A DNA stretch of 6,346 bases from an uncultured Clostridia bacterium (GCA_934643535.1 CAKUCE010000177.1:1-6346), one strand, 5' to 3'. Numbered from the stretch's first letter, positions 1 to 6,346 are shown. Program-made: numbers and translations. Notes: generated by a model not told the origin, from the sequence alone.

Positions 1-1824
1 CGCCTGACCGTTGTCGCCAAGGACGCGGCCTATGCCGTGACCGTGGAGCTTCATTACCGGGGCTGGGCCGATCTGCCGCTGCTGACCAAATGGCTGGTCA
101 TCCGCAACGGCGAGGAGGGCGCGCTGGAGCTGGAACAGATGAAGAGCGCCGCGTGGCAGCTGCCGCTGGGCCGGGATTACCGCCTGACCCACCTCACCGG
201 CAACTGGGGCTGCGAGTACACCAAAAACCAGCTCATGCTCACTCAGGCCCGCACCGTGCTGCAAAACAACCGCATCACCTGCGCCGCCGCCCAGCAGATC
301 CCCTTCTTCGCGCTGGATCAGGACGGCGCGGCCACCGAGGAAAGCGGTCCTGTATTCTTCGGCGTGCTGCATTGGAGCGGCAATTTCGACATCACGGTGG
401 AGCGGCAGTTCGGCAGGCTGGTCACCGTCACCGGCGGCGTAAACAGCTTTGACACGAAATATCCCCTGAAGCCGGGCGAGCGCTTCGAAACGCCACAGTT
501 CACGGCAGGCTTCTCGAATCGGGGCTTCGAGCGTATGAGCGAGGTCTTCTACGACTGGCAGTTCGATCACCTGATGCCCCGGGGCAGAAAAACCGACAAG
601 GCGCACGCCGAGCGGCCCGTGATCTACAATTCCTGGTATCCCTATGAATTCGACGTGCGGGAGGACAACTGTCTGGCCCTGATCGACAAATGCGCGCCGC
701 TGGGCGTGGAGCTGTTCGTCATCGACGACGGCTGGATGCCCAGGCGCGTCAACGACAAGGCCGGTCTGGGCGACTGGGTCGCCGACCCGGAGCGTTTCCC
801 GCATGGGCTGCAGGCCATTTCCAAAGCCTGCCACGACAAGGGGATGCTTTTCGGCCTGTGGGTGGAGCCGGAAATGGTCAACCCGGACAGCGATCTTTAC
901 CGGGCCCATCCCGACTGGGTCATTCACGATCCCACCCGGCCCCGCATTCTGCAGCGGAATCAGCTGGTGCTGAATCTGGCCCGGGACGAAATCCGGGATT
1001 GGGCCATCGCGTGGCTGGATGATCTGATCGACACCTGCCGGCTGGACTACCTCAAGTGGGACATGAACCGCTATGTCACCGAAAACGGCTGGCCGGACGC
1101 GCCTTACGAGGAGCAGCAGAGCCTGTCCGTCCGTTACACGAAGAACCTGCTGGCCATCTGGCAGCACCTGAACGAGAAGCACCCCGACGTGCTGTTTGAA
1201 AACTGTGCCAGCGGCGGCGGGCGTTCCGACTTCGGCATGGTGCCCTACGCCGACCGCATCAACCGCAGCGACAACGCCGACCCGGTGGACGTGATGGTGC
1301 TGCACGAGGGCTTCTCCATGCTGTTCGTGCCCAAGACCGCCGGCGGAGCGGGCAACATCGCCCCGGCCCGGCACCACATCCACAACCGGCCCACGCCGCT
1401 CCGCTTCCGCATCCACTGGGGCATGACCGGCTCCATGAGCATCGGAATCAACCTGCTGACCGCTTCTCCGGAAGAACTGGACGAGCTGAAAAAGGGCATT
1501 GCCGAGTTCAAGCGCCTTCGGGGCGACCTGCAGGACGCCTACGTGTACCGTATCGCGTCGGCCACCCGGCACCCCTACGCCCTGTTCCAGTATGTGTGCC
1601 GGGATCGGAAGGCCTTCACGCTGTTCTCCTTCGGCCACGGCATGCGCTGCTGGGATCTGCCCATGCCCCGTTTCCGCATGCGGGGCCTGCTCCCGGACGC
1701 GGTATACGTCTGCGAGGACGGCCGCCGCATGACCGGCGAAGCCCTGATGAACATCGGCGTAGAGGTTCCTCTGAAGGGCGACTGCGACAGCAGGATGGAC
1801 GTGTGGCGGCTGGAGAGGGCGTAA
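1..1824 (+). CDS. Alpha-galactosidase, GH36 family (5' end outside window)
   Basis: This enzyme hydrolyses terminal alpha-1,6-galactosyl residues from sugars such as melibiose or raffinose-type oligosaccharides; no signal peptide can be judged because the N-terminus is missing. The reading frame is open from base 1, giving 607 visible residues; GH36 enzymes usually have about 700-750, so roughly the first 100-140 are upstream. The GTG at base 37 is not a credible start. Counting from base 1, residues about 1-190 form the N-terminal beta-sandwich part (WSGNF-like motif), followed by the TIM barrel: NSWYPYEFD (about 210-218), IDDGW (241-245), GLWVEPEM (285-292), KWDMNR with the nucleophile Asp354 (bases 1060-1062), ENCASGGGR (400-408) and RSDNAD with the acid/base Asp424 (bases 1270-1272). 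A short C-terminal beta domain ends at TAA 1822-1824. Motifs around the active site differ from common GH36 forms (NSWYPY rather than N-W-E-A, NRSDNAD rather than W-SDNTD), so exact substrate is uncertain; alpha-N-acetylgalactosaminidase is a less likely alternative. Family assignment is firm. Confidence 0.93.
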   Translation, partial: RLTVVAKDAAYAVTVELHYRGWADLPLLTKWLVIRNGEEGALELEQMKSAAWQLPLGRDYRLTHLTGNWGCEYTKNQLMLTQARTVLQNNRITCAAAQQIPFFALDQDGAATEESGPVFFGVLHWSGNFDITVERQFGRLVTVTGGVNSFDTKYPLKPGERFETPQFTAGFSNRGFERMSEVFYDWQFDHLMPRGRKTDKAHAERPVIYNSWYPYEFDVREDNCLALIDKCAPLGVELFVIDDGWMPRRVNDKAGLGDWVADPERFPHGLQAISKACHDKGMLFGLWVEPEMVNPDSDLYRAHPDWVIHDPTRPRILQRNQLVLNLARDEIRDWAIAWLDDLIDTCRLDYLKWDMNRYVTENGWPDAPYEEQQSLSVRYTKNLLAIWQHLNEKHPDVLFENCASGGGRSDFGMVPYADRINRSDNADPVDVMVLHEGFSMLFVPKTAGGAGNIAPARHHIHNRPTPLRFRIHWGMTGSMSIGINLLTASPEELDELKKGIAEFKRLRGDLQDAYVYRIASATRHPYALFQYVCRDRKAFTLFSFGHGMRCWDLPMPRFRMRGLLPDAVYVCEDGRRMTGEALMNIGVEVPLKGDCDSRMDVWRLERA

Positions 1825-1860
1825 GCACGAAAACGGTGAAATCAATCTAGAAACAAGCAA

Positions 1861-1908
1861 AAACCCCTGACTGGCTTTCCTCCCAAGGGGGAAAGCCGTC
1901 AGGGGTTT
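1861..1908. terminator. Probable bidirectional Rho-independent terminator between convergent genes
   Basis: The arms 1861-1880 and 1890-1908 are reverse complements over 19 pairs with one bulged T on the left arm and a 9-base loop (1881-1889). It lies 36 bases after the alpha-galactosidase stop and 75 bases after the TPR gene stop, between two genes that converge. Read on the minus strand, the stem is followed by TTTTT then GCTTGTTT, a good uridine tract. Read on the plus strand, only TTT follows before CGTATG. It should therefore work best for the minus-strand operon and probably also stops the plus-strand transcript. The remaining 75 bases up to 1983 hold only weak 4-5 bp hairpins and no gene. 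Confidence 0.85.
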
Positions 1909-1983
1909 CGTATGTCGGATGAACCGTCCTATTTTCGGTTGCTATTTGGCGCTTTTGACGCCGCAAACTGCCGGAATGCTTCC

Positions 1984-2673
1984 TCAATCCTTCAGAGTTT
2001 GAAGAAGGGCCTCTGCTTTTCCCTTGCTGGCAAAGTTCAGCGGAGAGAACCGGCCGTCTCGTACGGTTTCCAGCTTTTCGCGGGCTGCGGCGCGGTTTCC
2101 GGCTTCGATGTCGTACTGGGCAAGAAAATACAGCGTGTCCAGCTGGCCGGGCTTTTGCTCCAGCGCTTTGTCAAAATAGCCGCGAGCCGTTTCTTTGTCG
2201 CCCTTGAGACGGAAATAAGTCTGGCCCAGATTGTCCAGCGTGATGGGATCCTCGTCGTCGTATTCCAGCGCCTTCAGATTGTATTCCAGCGCTTTGTCGA
2301 AATCACCCGCTTCTACCAGCAGGTAGCCGAGCGTTTCATAGATCAGGCCGCTTTCGCCCTTTTTATCCTGAGCTTCCAGCACCTCCAGGGCCTTGCTAAG
2401 GTCGCCCAGCTTGTAGACGGCCACCGCGTAGTTCACAAAGAGCTGCCGCTTCTGGTCGTCCGCCATGGGGTACTTCTGTACGGATACCAGCAGCTCCCGG
2501 GCCTTTTGATACTGGCCGCTGCGCAGAAGCAGCACCGAATAGGGCAGGATGGTCTTCATATCCTTCAGCCCTTCGTTCATGCATTCCTCATAGAGCTTGA
2601 GGGCTTCGTCGCAATTTCCCTCGTTGTGGAGCTTCATGGCCTTGCGGGCCTTAAAGATGGTATTCAGCGCCAT
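1984..2673 (-). CDS. Small cytosolic TPR-repeat protein, third gene of the mrfAB operon
   Basis: This 229-residue protein consists almost entirely of tetratricopeptide (TPR) helix pairs, a scaffold for protein-protein contacts; no catalytic domain, signal peptide or membrane segment is visible. With the ATG at 2673 as residue 1, TPR-like units fall at about 8-35, 44-71, 80-104, 110-140, 144-177 and 178-205. The clearest are the fourth (ETLGYLLVEAGDFDKALEY) and fifth (DNLGQTYFRLKGDKETARGY). The start was chosen because ATG 2673 has AAGGAG 11 bases upstream. The longer frame would start at a TTG (2694) lying upstream of that site, with no ribosome-binding site of its own. The stop is TGA at 1984-1986. 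The gene begins 59 bases after mrfB with no convincing promoter between them, and the operon terminator follows it. A role with MrfA/MrfB is inferred from position only. General TPR proteins are common, so the function is unknown. Confidence 0.85.
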   Translation of the reverse strand: MALNTIFKARKAMKLHNEGNCDEALKLYEECMNEGLKDMKTILPYSVLLLRSGQYQKARELLVSVQKYPMADDQKRQLFVNYAVAVYKLGDLSKALEVLEAQDKKGESGLIYETLGYLLVEAGDFDKALEYNLKALEYDDEDPITLDNLGQTYFRLKGDKETARGYFDKALEQKPGQLDTLYFLAQYDIEAGNRAAAREKLETVRDGRFSPLNFASKGKAEALLQTLKD

Positions 2674-2684
2674 GGAATCCGTTT

Positions 2685-2690
2685 CTCCTT
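2685..2690 (-). promoter_or_regulatory. Ribosome-binding site of the TPR gene (decides its start)
   Basis: AAGGAG on the minus strand, 11 bases before ATG 2673. The spacing is slightly long but is the same as for the upstream mrfB gene. It lies inside the longer TTG-initiated frame, which argues against that longer start. Confidence 0.65.
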
Positions 2691-2732
2691 CCAAAATCAG
2701 TTGATCTGAGCTATCCCTTTCTCAAAAGCAGG

Positions 2733-3899
2733 TCACGGCATGGCAGACTCCTGACGGAGCTTGCGCCGCAGACGGGCATAACGATATTGTAGCTCATTTT
2801 GCTTTTCTTGTACAGCCTCGTCTTTGTGAAGCCGCGGTTCTGCCAGCAAAAGAAGCGCCTGCCGGACATAATGCAGCGCCTGCTCCGGGTCTCGGAACTG
2901 ATGCTCGTAGAGCTTGGCCAGCGCTTCGTAGGCGAAGACAGGGTCGTCGCCCCGTTCCAGCATGGTTTCCAGCAGTCTGGCCGCAGCACGGTATTGCCCT
3001 TCCCGCTTTTCGTGGACGGCCATGGCGCGGGTGGCCTGCGCCCGAAAAGAACCGCCCTCGCACAGACGGTAGCACTTCATGGCCGTCTCCTTCTGACCCT
3101 GCTTTTCCAGTGCGCGGGCCAAAGAAAACAGGTCTTCCTGCTCCGCAATGTCCTCCGGATGACTGAACTGAACGCACAGCACGTAAAACAACTGGGCCAG
3201 ACTGACGATGTCCTGCCGGTTATGATCCAGAATGCCGATGAGCGGCGTAAAGTTCCGATCTTTCAAATACTGAAAGTAGGTCTGGGGCACCAGAGCGCCG
3301 GGAAGATCGTCCTCCCGCTCCACCCCCAGCAGCGCCGTTTCCAGCGTGCCCAGATTGCACTGCTTCAGCCGCAGCTTCCAAAGGCGGCGGGCGGGAAACA
3401 GCACGTCCGCGTGGCAGGCGGGGATGCCGTCGTCCCGAATGCGATGCATGAGAAAACGGGTCTTGAGCAGCGGCACGTCGAAGGTCTTTCCATTGAAGGT
3501 ACACAGCACGGAGAAACGCTTCATCCGGGCAGCCAGCAGATTCAGCATGGCTTCTTCATCCGGATAGTCCCGCATGAGAAACTGTTCCACCGCAAAGCCC
3601 GCCGGGGTAAAATAACCAAGTCCCACCTGAAACGCGACCGTACCCACACCGCCGGAAAGCCCTGTGGTTTCCGTATCCAGAAAAAGCACGTTCTCCGGCG
3701 CGACAGAGCAAGGAAATTCGCAGCCGAACACGGTGCGCAGCGTTTCCGGCGTGGCATAGCTTCGGTCGCAGAAGGTGGACAACGGGAACACGGCCTCCCG
3801 GCGATACAGCCCTGTTTCCGTCGGACTTTCACACCTGGGAGCCGCTGCCTTGGCCGGGGCCGCGTCCATCATTCTCAGCTTGTTCAGAAGTCCTGCCAT
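2733..3899 (-). CDS. mrfB: MrfB/YprB-like DEDDh exonuclease with C-terminal TPR repeats
   Basis: This is a 388-residue cytosolic protein; B. subtilis MrfB (YprB), the metal-dependent exonuclease of the mitomycin C repair pathway, is of similar length. With ATG 3899 as residue 1, the RNase H-like exonuclease domain spans about 65-245. Exo I is FLDTETTGL with Asp75 and Glu77. Exo II is FNGKTFDVP with Asp141. Exo III is DHNRQD with His226 and Asp230. The DEDDh set is therefore complete, and the family-typical stretch HADVLFPARRLWK lies between. TPR-like helix pairs follow at about 256-280, 291-317 and 321-351, and the tail is basic. The start was chosen because ATG 3899 is preceded by AAGGAG (11 bases). 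The frame runs 35 codons further upstream, but that part lies over the end of mrfA in another frame and is Arg/Gly-rich with low complexity. The gene overlaps the mrfA stop by 16 bases, suggesting translational coupling. The stop is TGA 2733-2735. Orthology rests on domain order plus adjacency to mrfA. Confidence 0.92.
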   Translation of the reverse strand: MAGLLNKLRMMDAAPAKAAAPRCESPTETGLYRREAVFPLSTFCDRSYATPETLRTVFGCEFPCSVAPENVLFLDTETTGLSGGVGTVAFQVGLGYFTPAGFAVEQFLMRDYPDEEAMLNLLAARMKRFSVLCTFNGKTFDVPLLKTRFLMHRIRDDGIPACHADVLFPARRLWKLRLKQCNLGTLETALLGVEREDDLPGALVPQTYFQYLKDRNFTPLIGILDHNRQDIVSLAQLFYVLCVQFSHPEDIAEQEDLFSLARALEKQGQKETAMKCYRLCEGGSFRAQATRAMAVHEKREGQYRAAARLLETMLERGDDPVFAYEALAKLYEHQFRDPEQALHYVRQALLLLAEPRLHKDEAVQEKQNELQYRYARLRRKLRQESAMP

Positions 3900-6169
3900 T
3901 GTGCCAACAGCTCCTTGAGAATCATCTGTGCGTTCTGCTTGCCGTCGGCGCCCACTTCCGCCGCCGGGCCCACGCAGGCCGGACAGCCGTCGGTGCAGCC
4001 GCATTCCTGCACTACGGACAGCGCCTGTTCCAGCAGAAGCTGCTGCATGGAGTAAGCCTTTTCGCTCAGTCCCACGCCGCCGGGGAAGGAATCATAAAGG
4101 AAGATGGTAGGCTTATCCGTAATCGGCGCTTTGACCTGATACACCACCCGAATATCCCGGGGCGAGCACATCAGGTACAGGGGGGCTACGATGGAAAGCA
4201 GATTGGCTACGCCCACCAGCGCCCCCTGCAGGTCGTCGTTGGAATAGCGGGCTGCCAGACTGTCGGGGATCGTCCACCACATGCCAACGGTGTGCATGTC
4301 GCTCTGGGGCAGACGCACCTCGCCGAAGCCCAGATTTTCGTGGGTGTCCAGCTTCATTTTCTTGAAGACCTTCACGATGGTGCTGACACGCAGCTCGCCC
4401 AGCGTCACTTCCACGCCGCTCTTCCCCTGTTTTTCTTCCAGCTTGTCCAGAATGTGCAGGCTCACGTTCATGTCCGCATCGGTGTAATAATCCACGTCCA
4501 CCGCCCGAATGAAAGCCTTGCAGGCGTCATAGTCCAGCTTCTCCACCTGATACTGCCGGGCCTCGTGCATGTAGATGGCGTTTTCGTGCAGCAGCATGGG
4601 CACGGTGAAACGGTCCATTTCGCCAATGACCCGGTGATGGGCCGGATTGGTAATGTCGATGATGACGAAGTTCTCCGCCGTAGCGCTGCGCAGGGAAATT
4701 TCCCCCGAAGGAAGTTCTTCTTCCATCCAGTAATATTTGCCGTCCAGATGACGCAGAATGTTGTTCTCCACCAGATATTCCAGACATTCCTCCGTATCCG
4801 GCAGACCGCCGAAGCGCTCGCCGTCCTTGAAGGGCAGCTCGTAAGCGGAGCATTTCAGGTGGGAAAGCAGAATGTAGAGGTTGTTCGGCTGTACCAACGC
4901 ATTTTCCGGTGAGGTTCGGAAGAAATAATCCGGATGCTCGATCACATACTGATCCAGCGGCGCGGAGGAGGCCACCAGAATCGTGACGGCCGTATCCTTG
5001 CGCCGCCCGGCCCGTCCGGCCTGCTGCCACGTGGAAGCAATGGAGCCGGGATAGCCGCACAGCACACAGGCGCTCAGGGAGCCGATGTCCACGCCCAATT
5101 CCAGCGCGTTGGTGGAAACGACCATGTCTACCTCTCCCGCCCGAAGGCCGCGCTCAATTTCCCGGCGCTCTCCGGGCAGGTAGCCGCCCCGATAGCCGCG
5201 CACCCGCCCGGAAAAGCCGTAGGCATCGCGGACGCAATCCTTCAGGTAGCGGGTCAACACCTCTACCTGCACCCGGCTCTTGGCAAACACGATGGTGGGA
5301 ATGCCATTGCGCAGCATCTCCTCCGCTACGGCCCGGGTTTCGTTCAGGCAGCCCTTGCGGATGCCCAGCTGCTTATTCACCACCGGGGGATTATAAAAAA
5401 TAAAGTGCCGTTCGCCGGAGGGCGCGCCGTTTTCCGTCACGGCGGTCACTTCCCGTCCCGTCAGCGCCTGCGCCAGCTCCACCGGGTTCTGGATGGTGGC
5501 GCTGCACAGAATGTACTGGGGGTGACTGCCATAAAAAGCGCACAGCCGTTCCAGCCGCCGGAGCACATTGGCCAGATGACTGCCGAATACGCCGCGGTAG
5601 GTGTGGATTTCATCAATGACGATGTATTGCAGATTTTCAAACAGCTTCACCCACCTGGTGTGATGGGGCAGAATGTTGGCGTGGAGCATATCCGGGTTGG
5701 TGACCACGATATGGCCCGCCTGACGGATGGATTTCCGGGCGGCGTTCTGGGTGTCGCCGTCGTAGGTGTAGGCCTTGATATCCATATCGAGGGCCTGAAT
5801 CATATCATACAGGCCGCTGACCTGGTCGGCGGAGAGCGCCTTGGTGGGGAACAGATACAGCGCCCGCGCGTCTTCGTTTTTCAGGATGGCGCTCAGAACC
5901 GGCAGATTATAGCACAGGGTCTTGCCGCTGGCGGTGGGCGTAACGACGACGAAATCCTTCTTTTCCTGCGCCAGCTCAAAGCTCTGCGCCTGATGGGTAT
6001 AAAGCCGGTAAATACCGCGCTTGCGAAGAACATCCTGAATGCGGGGATCCATGCTTTCGGGAAAATCGGCATATTTTCCCTCGGTGGCTGGCAGTGTGCG
6101 CCAGTGGGTGACGCAGCTCATAAATTTTGAATTCTGACGAAGCTGGCCCAGCAGTTGATCCAGATTCAC
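3884..6169 (-). CDS. mrfA: MrfA/YprA-like DExH-box DNA helicase with C-terminal Cys4 zinc domain
   Basis: This superfamily 2 DNA helicase belongs to the MrfA/YprA group, related to fungal Hrq1. In B. subtilis it acts with MrfB in UvrABC-independent repair of mitomycin C damage. With GTG 6169 as residue 1 it has 761 residues, close to the roughly 750 of B. subtilis MrfA. Motifs in order: Q-motif-like YTHQ (57-60), Walker A TPTASGKT (77-84), Ia FPTKAL (107-112), Ib TNPDML (157-162), Walker B DEIH (186-189), III SAT (223-225), IV IVFAKSR (293-299), V STNALELGVDIG (352-363) and VI QQAGRAGRR (382-390). The C-terminal DUF1998/MZB region ends with four clustered cysteines, Cys723, Cys725, Cys729 and Cys732, expected to bind zinc. 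All helicase motifs are intact. GTG 6169 was chosen because AGGGGG lies 7 bases upstream. The frame can extend to TTG 6211, but that codon has no ribosome-binding site and sits only about 11 bases after the predicted transcript start. It is the first gene of the operon and overlaps mrfB by 16 bases. Confidence 0.94.
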   Translation of the reverse strand: MNLDQLLGQLRQNSKFMSCVTHWRTLPATEGKYADFPESMDPRIQDVLRKRGIYRLYTHQAQSFELAQEKKDFVVVTPTASGKTLCYNLPVLSAILKNEDARALYLFPTKALSADQVSGLYDMIQALDMDIKAYTYDGDTQNAARKSIRQAGHIVVTNPDMLHANILPHHTRWVKLFENLQYIVIDEIHTYRGVFGSHLANVLRRLERLCAFYGSHPQYILCSATIQNPVELAQALTGREVTAVTENGAPSGERHFIFYNPPVVNKQLGIRKGCLNETRAVAEEMLRNGIPTIVFAKSRVQVEVLTRYLKDCVRDAYGFSGRVRGYRGGYLPGERREIERGLRAGEVDMVVSTNALELGVDIGSLSACVLCGYPGSIASTWQQAGRAGRRKDTAVTILVASSAPLDQYVIEHPDYFFRTSPENALVQPNNLYILLSHLKCSAYELPFKDGERFGGLPDTEECLEYLVENNILRHLDGKYYWMEEELPSGEISLRSATAENFVIIDITNPAHHRVIGEMDRFTVPMLLHENAIYMHEARQYQVEKLDYDACKAFIRAVDVDYYTDADMNVSLHILDKLEEKQGKSGVEVTLGELRVSTIVKVFKKMKLDTHENLGFGEVRLPQSDMHTVGMWWTIPDSLAARYSNDDLQGALVGVANLLSIVAPLYLMCSPRDIRVVYQVKAPITDKPTIFLYDSFPGGVGLSEKAYSMQQLLLEQALSVVQECGCTDGCPACVGPAAEVGADGKQNAQMILKELLAQWQDF
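3911..3916 (-). promoter_or_regulatory. Ribosome-binding site of mrfB inside the mrfA coding end
   Basis: AAGGAG on the minus strand, 11 bases before ATG 3899 and within the last codons of mrfA. Ribosomes finishing mrfA at 3884 pass over this site and the mrfB start, consistent with coupled translation. It decides the mrfB start against the upstream in-frame extension. Confidence 0.7.
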
Positions 6170-6176
6170 TTGAGGG

Positions 6177-6182
6177 CCCCCT
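6177..6182 (-). promoter_or_regulatory. Ribosome-binding site of mrfA (supports the GTG start)
   Basis: AGGGGG on the minus strand, 7 bases before GTG 6169. It matches AGGAGG at five of six positions. Neither the upstream TTG (6211) nor the downstream ATG (6121) has a comparable site. Confidence 0.6.
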
Positions 6183-6204
6183 TTCCCGACAAAGCATAAA
6201 GAAG

Positions 6205-6218
6205 CGAACAAACGTGCG
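6205..6218. promoter_or_regulatory. Candidate LexA operator (SOS box) in the mrfA leader
   Basis: The plus strand reads CGAACAAACGTGCG. The B. subtilis-type LexA consensus is CGAAC-RNRY-GTTCG, and only one position differs (G for T in the right half, base 6216). Including the flanking G and C (6204, 6219), the arms pair at six of eight positions. It sits at about +5 to +18 from the predicted mrfA transcription start, a usual place for a repressor site. LexA binding itself is inferred; one strong motif match near a promoter can occur by chance. Confidence 0.5.
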
Positions 6219-6228
6219 CTATGGTGGT

Positions 6229-6258
6229 ATTATAGCAGGTATGGGGCCGGAATGACAA
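6229..6258 (-). promoter_or_regulatory. SigA-type promoter of the mrfA-mrfB-TPR operon
   Basis: On the minus strand the -35 is TTGTCA (6253-6258; five of six to TTGACA), the spacer is 18 bases, and the -10 is a perfect TATAAT (6229-6234) preceded by TG to give an extended -10 (TGCTATAAT). Transcription should begin near 6222, leaving a leader of about 53 bases before GTG 6169. No other promoter of this quality is visible for the operon. Confidence 0.8.
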
Positions 6259-6274
6259 GGAAAAAATGCACCGC

Positions 6275-6303
6275 TTGACCAGCTCCGCCGAAAAGGGTAT
6301 GAT
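6275..6303 (+). promoter_or_regulatory. SigA-type promoter for a divergent gene beyond the window
   Basis: The -35 is TTGACC (6275-6280), the spacer is exactly 17 bases, and the -10 is TATGAT (6298-6303); each hexamer matches consensus at five of six positions. Transcription should start near 6310 and run out of the window to the right. The two divergent -35 elements are separated by 16 bases (6259-6274), so their polymerases could interfere. Confidence 0.72.
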
Positions 6304-6333
6304 AAACAGGGAACCTTGACTTTTCATGGATAT

Positions 6334-6346
6334 AGGAGCAAAGCAT
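6334..6346 (+). promoter_or_regulatory. Ribosome-binding site and probable first bases of a divergent gene
   Basis: AGGAG at 6334-6338 is followed by six bases and then AT at 6345-6346, the last bases of the window. If the next base is G, this is an ATG start with ideal spacing. The product is not visible. The leader from the predicted start near 6310 would be about 35 bases. Confidence 0.6.

Noticed and set aside
37..39. GTG as the start of the alpha-galactosidase
   Set aside because: The frame is open to base 1, the protein is about 100 or more residues short of the family length, and no ribosome-binding site precedes this codon.
1909..1983. Small hairpins near 1922-1940 and 1949-1963 as extra terminators or an RNA element
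   Set aside because: Stems are only 4-5 pairs with no uridine tract; the strong stem-loop at 1861-1908 explains termination.
2674..2694. TTG start at 2694 for the TPR gene
   Set aside because: The best ribosome-binding site (2685-2690) lies inside this extension and serves ATG 2673.
1912..2709. 265-codon plus-strand reading frame across the TPR gene
   Set aside because: It is codon-aligned antisense to the TPR gene. Stops in that frame need TTA, CTA or TCA codons in the sense gene, which are rare in GC-rich genes. The protein has no family features and no ribosome-binding site.
3900..4004. 35-residue N-terminal extension of MrfB
   Set aside because: It is Arg/Gly-rich sequence from another frame of the mrfA zinc-domain region, and its start lacks a ribosome-binding site; ATG 3899 has one.
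2799..4055. 418-codon plus-strand reading frame across mrfB
   Set aside because: Codon-aligned antisense shadow of mrfB, whose catalytic motifs are complete on the other strand. No start signals, and the translation is not protein-like.
3899..4912. 337-codon plus-strand reading frame across the 3' half of mrfA
   Set aside because: Codon-aligned antisense shadow of mrfA for the same GC-rich codon-use reason; no recognisable domain.
4934..6130. 398-codon plus-strand reading frame across the 5' half of mrfA
   Set aside because: Codon-aligned antisense shadow of the helicase motor domain; the sense strand carries every helicase motif.

Overview
The window holds four protein-coding genes and a divergent-promoter region on GC-rich bacterial DNA. 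The organism is probably a Gram-positive, most likely a GC-rich member of the Firmicutes/Clostridia. This rests on AGGAG-type ribosome-binding sites, SigA-type TTGACA/TATAAT promoters, a Firmicutes-type LexA-box candidate, and a gene pair matching Bacillus subtilis yprA-yprB (mrfA-mrfB). The genus cannot be named from the sequence alone.

Layout, left to right. (1) Bases 1-1824, plus strand: the 3' part of a GH36-family alpha-galactosidase whose true start lies before the window. (2) Bases 1861-1908: a long stem-loop between convergent genes, probably a terminator used from both sides. (3) Bases 1984-6169, minus strand: a three-gene operon transcribed from right to left. Its order is mrfA (DExH helicase with a C-terminal Cys4 zinc domain), mrfB (DEDDh-type exonuclease with TPR repeats; start overlaps the mrfA end by 16 bases), and a small stand-alone TPR protein 59 bases downstream. 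(4) Bases 6170-6346: the mrfA leader and promoter, then a separate plus-strand promoter and ribosome-binding site. The last two bases (AT) are probably the start of a divergent gene outside the window.

How the genes work together. In B. subtilis, MrfA and MrfB form a UvrABC-independent pathway for repairing mitomycin C damage: the helicase opens or tracks along damaged DNA and the exonuclease removes DNA. The same two enzymes are encoded here with all main motifs intact. Two points go beyond the textbook pair. A third TPR gene appears to share the operon and terminator. A 14-base element matching the Firmicutes LexA consensus at all but one position lies just after the predicted transcription start, suggesting SOS control of the operon. 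The alpha-galactosidase is a separate carbohydrate-use gene that meets the operon tail to tail. There are no RNA genes, CRISPR arrays or mobile elements that I can support.
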